Positions 5,235 to 9,196 of a stretch of DNA of 9,196 bases are shown here, piece by piece. The position numbers and the translations under genes were made by a program. How positions within the stretch are numbered: position 1 is the first letter of the stretch; every line of letters starts with the position of its first letter. The notes beneath the pieces are model-generated. The model ran no database searches. It saw only the letters and a list, made by a program, of their open reading frames with translations, and was not told the origin of the DNA. This DNA is from an uncultured Erysipelotrichaceae bacterium (GTDB lineage Bacteria; Bacillota_I; Bacilli_A; RF39; UBA660): positions 1-9,196 of the forward strand of contig CACXFI010000065.1 in assembly GCA_902766875.1 (NCBI GenBank), read 5' to 3'.

Positions 5235-6020
5235 TCACTCTCTTTCTAATAATTTTTTATTTAATATACAGTCTACTCCATCTATTAATAAGTTATCTTC
5301 AGATAAGCCTACTAAGAAGTTAGTTTGTTCTCTATATCCTTCTATTATTATTTTTTTAGGGATTATGCATTTTAATATACTATGATTATTTAGAGAATTA
5401 TAGGGGACTAGTAAATATTTATATTTTCTTTTTATTAGATTTTTATTTAATAGGATTATGGGTCTATGTTTATAGGGATCTTTTAAGTTATTACCTGTAT
5501 CTAGGAAGGCTGTTGTATGAATAATAGTTTTATTTGTTAAATATATGTCTACTTTATAATAATTAGAAGTTATATCTTTATTTAATCTGTTTTGTTTTAG
5601 GTATAGGTATATTATTATAGGGGTAATGATTATTACTAAGATTATGTTTATAGATAAGCCATTATGATAAAAAACAATACCATTATTTTTATAACTAAAT
5701 TGTATATTTAGTAAATATAATGAACCTCCTAGAAAGATACTAACTATATATAGGTAGAAAAGATTTTTTAAGAAATATAAAATATTTTTATAACTAAATG
5801 ATGATAATATCATGAAAATAGATATTAGAAATTTTAATAAAAATAATTCTAAGGAGTTTAATGAAATAAAAAGAGAAATAATACTAAATGAACCTACAAT
5901 GCTACCTAATATTAATCTTATTAATTTTGTTCTTCTTTTTAGAGTATAATTTACTGAAAATAATAAGATGAAATCAAAAAAGATATTTAATAATATTACT
6001 AAATCTAAATATATTTTCAT
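5235..6020 (-). CDS. spoIIGA: SpoIIGA, sigma-E processing aspartic protease
   Basis: A 261-residue membrane protease (Bacillus 309) that sits in the sporulation septum and removes the pro-segment of sigma-E when signalled by forespore SpoIIR. The N-terminal half has about five membrane segments (roughly 2-22, 33-52, 57-75, 80-105, 123-142), beginning with the typical MKIYLDLVILLNIFFDFILL. The C-terminal soluble half carries AFLDTGNNLKDP (171-182), the DTGN aspartic-protease motif with catalytic D174, and later PKKIIIEG (221-228). The start at 6020 is chosen because AGGTGAT lies 3 nt upstream and the family begins here; an in-frame ATG at 6056 would lie inside the parE terminator hairpin. It is co-transcribed with sigE, its substrate. 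The stop is TGA, the only one in the window. Confidence 0.93.
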   Translation of the reverse strand: MKIYLDLVILLNIFFDFILLFSVNYTLKRRTKLIRLILGSIVGSFSIISLFISLNSLELFLLKFLISIFMILSSFSYKNILYFLKNLFYLYIVSIFLGGSLYLLNIQFSYKNNGIVFYHNGLSINIILVIIITPIIIYLYLKQNRLNKDITSNYYKVDIYLTNKTIIHTTAFLDTGNNLKDPYKHRPIILLNKNLIKRKYKYLLVPYNSLNNHSILKCIIPKKIIIEGYREQTNFLVGLSEDNLLIDGVDCILNKKLLERE

Positions 6021-6035
6021 GATATCACCTAGATT

Positions 6036-6068
6036 ATTATAAAAAAAATATGACAAGTATTATGTCAT
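6036..6068 (-). promoter_or_regulatory. Possible spoIIGA promoter with Spo0A-like boxes
   Basis: On the minus strand ATGACA (6063-6068) lies 21 bp from TATAAT (6036-6041). The Bacillus spoIIG promoter is known for an overlong spacer and activation by Spo0A. TGTCATA occurs in both orientations here and matches 5 of 7 positions of the Spo0A box TGTCGAA. Against it, transcription would start almost on the ribosome-binding site, and the same bases form the parE terminator. Low confidence. Confidence 0.25.
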
Positions 6069-6073
6069 ATTTT
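6041..6073 (-). terminator. Intrinsic terminator of parE
   Basis: On the minus strand a perfect 8-bp stem, ATATGACA/TGTCATAT (6063-6070 and 6048-6055), extends by A-T pairs and has a 7-nt loop. It is followed directly by eight T residues (6048-6041). It begins a few bases after the parE stop and ends 20 bases before the spoIIGA start. Confidence 0.75.
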
Positions 6074-6076
6074 GTA

Positions 6077-8002
6077 TTAGGCATTTTTAATTTTATAATC
6101 ATCTTCTAGAGTGAAGATAACATTTTCATCTATCCAGTTTTTTCTTGGTTCTACTGAGTCTCCCATTAAGACGGATACTCTTTTTTCGGCTAGAGCTACA
6201 TCTGTTATATTTACTTTAACTAGACTTCTGGTATTTGGGTCCATAGTTGTTTCCCACAATTGAGAAGCATTCATTTCACCTAATCCTTTATATCTAGATA
6301 CTTTATAATTAGATTTTCCTTTAGTTAAATCTTTTAGTTCTTCATTAGACCAAGCATATTGTTCTTTATTTCCGGTTTGAACTCTATATAATGGAGGCAT
6401 TGCTATATATAAATGACCTTCTTCTATTAATGGTTTCATATATCTATAGAAGAATGTTAATAATAAGCATTGGATATGAGCACCATCATCATCAGCATCG
6501 GTCATTATTATTACTTTACCATAATTTATATCTTTGGCATTAAAGTTAGCTCCATAACCGGCTCCTATTGTATGAATTAGAGTATTTATTTCTTCATTTT
6601 TAAATATTTCTTCTAATTTGGCTTTTTCTGTATTTAGAACTTTTCCTCTTAGAGGTAGGATAGCTTGAGTTTTTCTATCTCTTCCTTGTTTAGCAGAACC
6701 ACCAGCTGAATCACCCTCTACTATAAATAATTCTTTAGCTTTTTTATCCTTGGTTTGAGCTGGTGTTAGTTTGCCACTTAAGATTTTTTCTATCTTTTTA
6801 GAGTCTTTTCCTTTTCTGGTTTCTTCTCTAGCTTTTCTGGCTGCTTCTCTGGCTTCTTTTCCTTTTAAGGCTTTTGAAACTATTGAGGTTGCTATTGGTT
6901 TATTTTCTTCTAGGAAGAATTTTAATTTTTCGGTAGTTATATTTTCTACAATACTTCTTGCTATTGGTGTTCCTAATTTAGATTTAGTTTGTCCTTCAAA
7001 TTGTAATAGATTTTCTGGTATTTGAACACTTATGATAGCGGTTAATCCTTCTCTTACATCAGAACCTTCAAAGGCTTTATCTTTTGATTTTATGAAATTA
7101 TTTTCTTTAGCATAGTCGTTAATAGCCTTTGTAATAGCAGTTTTAAAACCTACTTCATGGGTTCCACCATCTGATGTTTTTACATTATTTACAAAAGATA
7201 TTAAATTTTCATTATAACTATCAGTATATTGAAAAGCTACTGATACTTCTATTTTATCTTTTACTCCACTAAAGCATTGGACTTTATGAAGCGTTTGTTT
7301 TCCTTCGTTTAAATAAGAGCAGAAAGCTTCTAAGCCATTTTCATAGCAATATTTTTCACTTCTATTTTCTATCTCATCTATTATTTCTATAGTTAAACCA
7401 TTTATTAAAAAAGCACACTCCTGCATTCTTTCACAAATAGTAGCATAGTTAAAAGTTGTTGTTGAAAATATTGTATCATCTGGCTTAAATGTTACTTTGG
7501 TTCCTGTTCCATTGGTTCTTCCTATTTTTTTTAGAGGTATATCTAATTTACCTCCATCTTTAAATCTAATATAACATTCTTCACCTTTATATTTTGATGT
7601 TACTTCCATCCAACTAGATAATGCGTTAACGACTGAAGCTCCAACGCCATGTAATCCACCTGATACTTTATATCCTCCACTTTCAAATTTTCCACCAGCA
7701 TGTAAGACTGTATATATTACTTCTGGAGTTGATTTTCCTGATGGGTGCATACCTGTTGGTACTCCTCTACCATGGTCTTCAACACTAATTGATCCATCTT
7801 TATGCATGGTTATTTTCAAATGATTACCATATCCATTTAAGGCTTCATCTACTCCGTTATCGACTATTTCCCATATTAAATGATGTAAGCCTCTTTTATC
7901 AGTAGATCCAATATACATACCTGGTCTTTTTCTTACAGCTTCTAATCCTTCTAATATTTTAATAGAGCTTTCATCATAGTTTGCCACTACTTTCTTAGTC
8001 AT
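6077..8002 (-). CDS. parE: DNA topoisomerase IV subunit B
   Basis: A 641-residue type IIA topoisomerase ATPase subunit that pairs with ParC to decatenate replicated chromosomes. The GHKL ATPase domain shows EIVDNGVDEA (45-54), DHGRGVPTGM (76-85) and GGLHGVGASVVNAL (115-128), then the transducer with QTKSKLG (338-344). The TOPRIM domain has EGDSAGGSAKQGRDR (429-443) and the metal site TDADDDGAHI (501-510), then YKGLGEMN (571-578). I call ParE rather than GyrB from LSFVNNV-type residues (here ISFVNNV, 268-274), WETTMDP and the ending EPRKNWIDENV (618-628). The start at 8002 matches the family; an ATG at 8056 lies inside the upstream terminator. Both a promoter and a terminator are its own. No parC follows, unlike the usual Bacillota parE-parC pair. 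Confidence 0.93.
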   Translation of the reverse strand: MTKKVVANYDESSIKILEGLEAVRKRPGMYIGSTDKRGLHHLIWEIVDNGVDEALNGYGNHLKITMHKDGSISVEDHGRGVPTGMHPSGKSTPEVIYTVLHAGGKFESGGYKVSGGLHGVGASVVNALSSWMEVTSKYKGEECYIRFKDGGKLDIPLKKIGRTNGTGTKVTFKPDDTIFSTTTFNYATICERMQECAFLINGLTIEIIDEIENRSEKYCYENGLEAFCSYLNEGKQTLHKVQCFSGVKDKIEVSVAFQYTDSYNENLISFVNNVKTSDGGTHEVGFKTAITKAINDYAKENNFIKSKDKAFEGSDVREGLTAIISVQIPENLLQFEGQTKSKLGTPIARSIVENITTEKLKFFLEENKPIATSIVSKALKGKEAREAARKAREETRKGKDSKKIEKILSGKLTPAQTKDKKAKELFIVEGDSAGGSAKQGRDRKTQAILPLRGKVLNTEKAKLEEIFKNEEINTLIHTIGAGYGANFNAKDINYGKVIIMTDADDDGAHIQCLLLTFFYRYMKPLIEEGHLYIAMPPLYRVQTGNKEQYAWSNEELKDLTKGKSNYKVSRYKGLGEMNASQLWETTMDPNTRSLVKVNITDVALAEKRVSVLMGDSVEPRKNWIDENVIFTLEDDYKIKNA

Positions 8003-8027
8003 ATTATCACTCTCTCTAACATTAGTT

Positions 8028-8056
8028 ATTTTAGCATAAAAAAGACAGACTAGCAA
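8028..8056 (-). promoter_or_regulatory. parE promoter embedded in the upstream terminator
   Basis: On the minus strand TTGCTA (8051-8056), a 17-bp spacer and TAAAAT (8028-8033), preceded by TGC to make an extended -10. The -35 box occupies the loop and descending arm of the preceding terminator hairpin, and the spacer includes its T run. Transcription would start near 8021, giving a leader of about 19 nt with AGAGAGAGTGAT before the parE ATG. Confidence 0.55.
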
Positions 8057-8067
8057 CTAGTCTTGTC
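8038..8067 (-). terminator. Intrinsic terminator of the repeat membrane-protein gene
   Basis: On the minus strand GACA (bulged base) GACTAG, loop TTG, then CTAGTC TGTC: a 10-bp stem with one bulge, followed by six T residues (8043-8038). It lies 24 bases after the stop at 8091 and separates that transcript from parE. Confidence 0.8.
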
Positions 8068-8090
8068 ATTAATTTGACATTTGTTAATTA

Positions 8091-9113
8091 TTAATTAATT
8101 CTTTCTATAGAATAGAAATAATAATTATTTTCAATGTTTTTAAATATATATTTATAATTATCTAACATGTTTTTATATTCTTCAAGATTGATTTCTTCAT
8201 TAAAGGTATCTAATACTTCTGTGCCATCTACTTTAGATAATTTATTAGTATCTTTGTTATATATTCCTACTACTGTTTCAATTACTACATTATTATCTTG
8301 TTCATAAATATTAGAAATACTTTCTAATAATTTAGTATTAGATTCTTCACAAGTAGTGTTTATAGCCATATAATTATCACTTACACTATCATATATAAAT
8401 GTTAGGCAATTATTATTAAAATTACTTTCTTTATAATTTATAGTAGTTCCAAATATTCTTTTATAAGCTTCTTTTAGAGATGTATTAGAAATAGTTATAA
8501 CATTATTTTCTAGTTTTTTATCTGATTCTGTTAATAATTGATAGGCCATATTTAATCTTATATCATTTTTAATAGTTAGTTCTTTATAGTTAGATTTATA
8601 TAAGTAATAAGTGTTATCTTGCGATAAATCTGTTTTTATATTATTTAATAGATAACTATAATTTTCTAAATACCAATCTTTTGTTTTTACAACAGTAGTT
8701 TCTTTAAAAACATCATCTTTATTATTTACTTTGGTAGTTATATTTTTATCTTGAAAATATGGTATTAAGTTATTCTCATATAATATTTTGGTTTCATAGA
8801 TAACTAAAGCTAGTAAAAGAATTATAATTATGATTTTTCTAAAGATAGACATATTCTTATGGCGATTTATTTTTCTTTCTATTTTATCGAATTTATTCTT
8901 TGATTCTTTGTCTATTACTAGTAATAAATCTTCCATTACTTCTTCTTTTAATTCTGGCCTTAACTCTTCTTTTAGTTCTGGTTTTATTTCTTCTTTTAGT
9001 TCTGGTTTTATTTCTTCTTTTAAATCATCTTTGACATCATTTTTTATATTTTTAATTATTTGTTTTTCTATTTTTTTAGTATCTATGTTTAATTTGTTAT
9101 TTTCTTTTGGCAT
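8091..9113 (-). CDS. Single-pass membrane protein with N-terminal charged repeats, function unknown
   Basis: A 340-residue protein that I do not recognise. Residues 1-92 are highly charged and probably cytoplasmic. They hold a tandem 8-residue repeat (LKEEIKPE-like, about 31-58) likely to form a helix or coiled coil, and end with a basic stretch before the membrane. One hydrophobic segment (about 93-108) acts as signal anchor, giving an N-in/C-out orientation by the positive-inside rule. About 230 residues then lie outside the membrane, with only two cysteines (C236, C255) that could form a disulfide. The start has AAGGAAGTGAT 3 nt upstream and an extended -10 promoter. A terminator follows, so it is a single-gene transcript upstream of parE. 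The shape suggests a membrane scaffold or envelope protein, but nothing in the sequence identifies a reaction or partner. Confidence 0.8.
   Translation of the reverse strand: MPKENNKLNIDTKKIEKQIIKNIKNDVKDDLKEEIKPELKEEIKPELKEELRPELKEEVMEDLLLVIDKESKNKFDKIERKINRHKNMSIFRKIIIIILLLALVIYETKILYENNLIPYFQDKNITTKVNNKDDVFKETTVVKTKDWYLENYSYLLNNIKTDLSQDNTYYLYKSNYKELTIKNDIRLNMAYQLLTESDKKLENNVITISNTSLKEAYKRIFGTTINYKESNFNNNCLTFIYDSVSDNYMAINTTCEESNTKLLESISNIYEQDNNVVIETVVGIYNKDTNKLSKVDGTEVLDTFNEEINLEEYKNMLDNYKYIFKNIENNYYFYSIERIN
8952..9023. repeat. Three tandem 24-bp units inside the membrane-protein gene
   Basis: Units at 8952-8975, 8976-8999 and 9000-9023. The second and third differ by one base; the first differs from the second at a few positions. 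The period is a multiple of three, so each unit adds eight residues (consensus LKEEIKPE) without changing frame. A decayed partial fourth unit flanks it at about 8940-8951. Copy number could vary between strains by slippage. Confidence 0.85.
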
Positions 9114-9122
9114 GATATCACT

Positions 9123-9139
9123 TCCTTAGTTCTTAAGGA
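9123..9139 (-). promoter_or_regulatory. Small hairpin containing the ribosome-binding site
   Basis: TCCTTA (9123-9128) and TAAGGA (9134-9139) form a 6-bp stem with a 5-nt loop. In the minus-strand transcript the AAGGA of the ribosome-binding site for the gene at 8091-9113 lies in the downstream arm. It could dampen translation, but the stem is short. Confidence 0.3.
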
Positions 9140-9140
9140 T

Positions 9141-9149
9141 ATTATAACA
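9141..9149 (-). promoter_or_regulatory. Extended -10 promoter of the repeat membrane-protein gene
   Basis: TG-T-TATAAT on the minus strand (TG 9148-9149, TATAAT 9141-9146), matching the extended -10 of the scpA promoter. Transcription would start near 9134. No good -35 box lies 17-18 bp upstream; a TTGACA at 9186-9191 is too far away. Confidence 0.5.
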
Positions 9150-9196
9150 TGTTTTTTTAAACTTTTTATTATAAATTGAAATAATTGTCAAATATA

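Noticed and set aside
5235..6056. spoIIGA starting at ATG 6056
   Set aside because: That start lies in the parE terminator; the family N-terminus and a good ribosome-binding site are at 6020.
6077..8056. parE starting at ATG 8056 and, separately, calling the gene gyrB
   Set aside because: The 18 extra residues would be translated from inside the upstream terminator hairpin and are not family-like; the ending EPRKNWIDENV and the sequence around 268-280 fit ParE.
8074..8079. Plus-strand TTGACA between the repeat-protein gene and parE
   Set aside because: No -10 box at 16-18 bp and no rightward gene follows.
8830..9129. 99-residue plus-strand Ser/Phe-rich ORF opposite the repeat protein
   Set aside because: It is the reverse complement of the charged repeat, kept open by low complexity and the multiple-of-three period; no ribosome-binding site was considered convincing.
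9168..9191. TTGACA and TATAAT pair on the minus strand at the right edge
   Set aside because: The spacing is only 12 bp, too short for a sigma-A promoter; the extended -10 at 9141-9149 is better placed.
1..9196. Mycoplasma-type code (TGA as Trp)
   Set aside because: Tryptophans in ParE and the Rpn-type protein are TGG, all conserved genes are complete without internal TGA, and TGA ends SpoIIGA at a sensible place.

Overview
The window looks like the chromosome of a very AT-rich, endospore-forming member of the Bacillota. The main evidence is a spoIIGA-sigE pair (the pro-sigma-E protease and the mother-cell sigma factor) next to low-GC housekeeping genes: scpA/scpB condensin partners, topoisomerase IV subunit parE, and a pyrimidine-nucleoside phosphorylase. 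Several ribosome-binding sites are strong and purine-rich. The genetic code appears standard: tryptophans are TGG, and TGA appears once, as the spoIIGA stop, so the Mycoplasma code does not apply. The compact layout would fit an uncultured, gut-type Bacilli or Erysipelotrichia-like lineage, but that placement is inference.

Layout, left to right. Positions 1-166 hold no gene. They contain a strong leftward promoter (TTGACT-17-TATATT) with a perfect 14-bp palindrome in its spacer, driving something beyond the left edge. I see no convincing terminator for pdp in 79-166. Positions 167-2735 are a leftward operon, scpA-scpB-pdp, transcribed from an extended -10 promoter at about 2761-2790. Positions 2791-2948 are AT-rich with nothing I can name. 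Positions 3008-4541 look like an accessory block: a rightward Rpn/PD-(D/E)XK-type transposase-like gene, a convergent leftward XRE/Cro-type regulator, and a divergent rightward 72-codon orphan ORF. The gene ends in this block touch or overlap, and terminators lie in the coding ends. Positions 4542-6020 are the leftward spoIIGA-sigE operon. Positions 6077-8002 are leftward parE, without parC next to it. Positions 8091-9113 are a leftward single-pass membrane protein of unknown function with a tandem 24-bp (8-residue) repeat.

How the genes work together. ScpA and ScpB bridge the SMC ATPase in chromosome compaction, ParE is half of the decatenase that separates daughter chromosomes, and SpoIIGA/SigE start mother-cell transcription after the asymmetric division. 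The core of the window is therefore chromosome segregation plus sporulation, interrupted by a small mobile-type block. Points worth a second look: pdp departs from its family signature in the closure and phosphate loops; the sigE pro-sequence is short; spoIIGA and sigE are in the same frame, separated only by TGA-TTT; the parE promoter is built into the upstream gene's terminator; and five of nine genes share a GTGAT element just before the start codon. I found no tRNA, rRNA, CRISPR array, complete insertion sequence or recognisable riboswitch.
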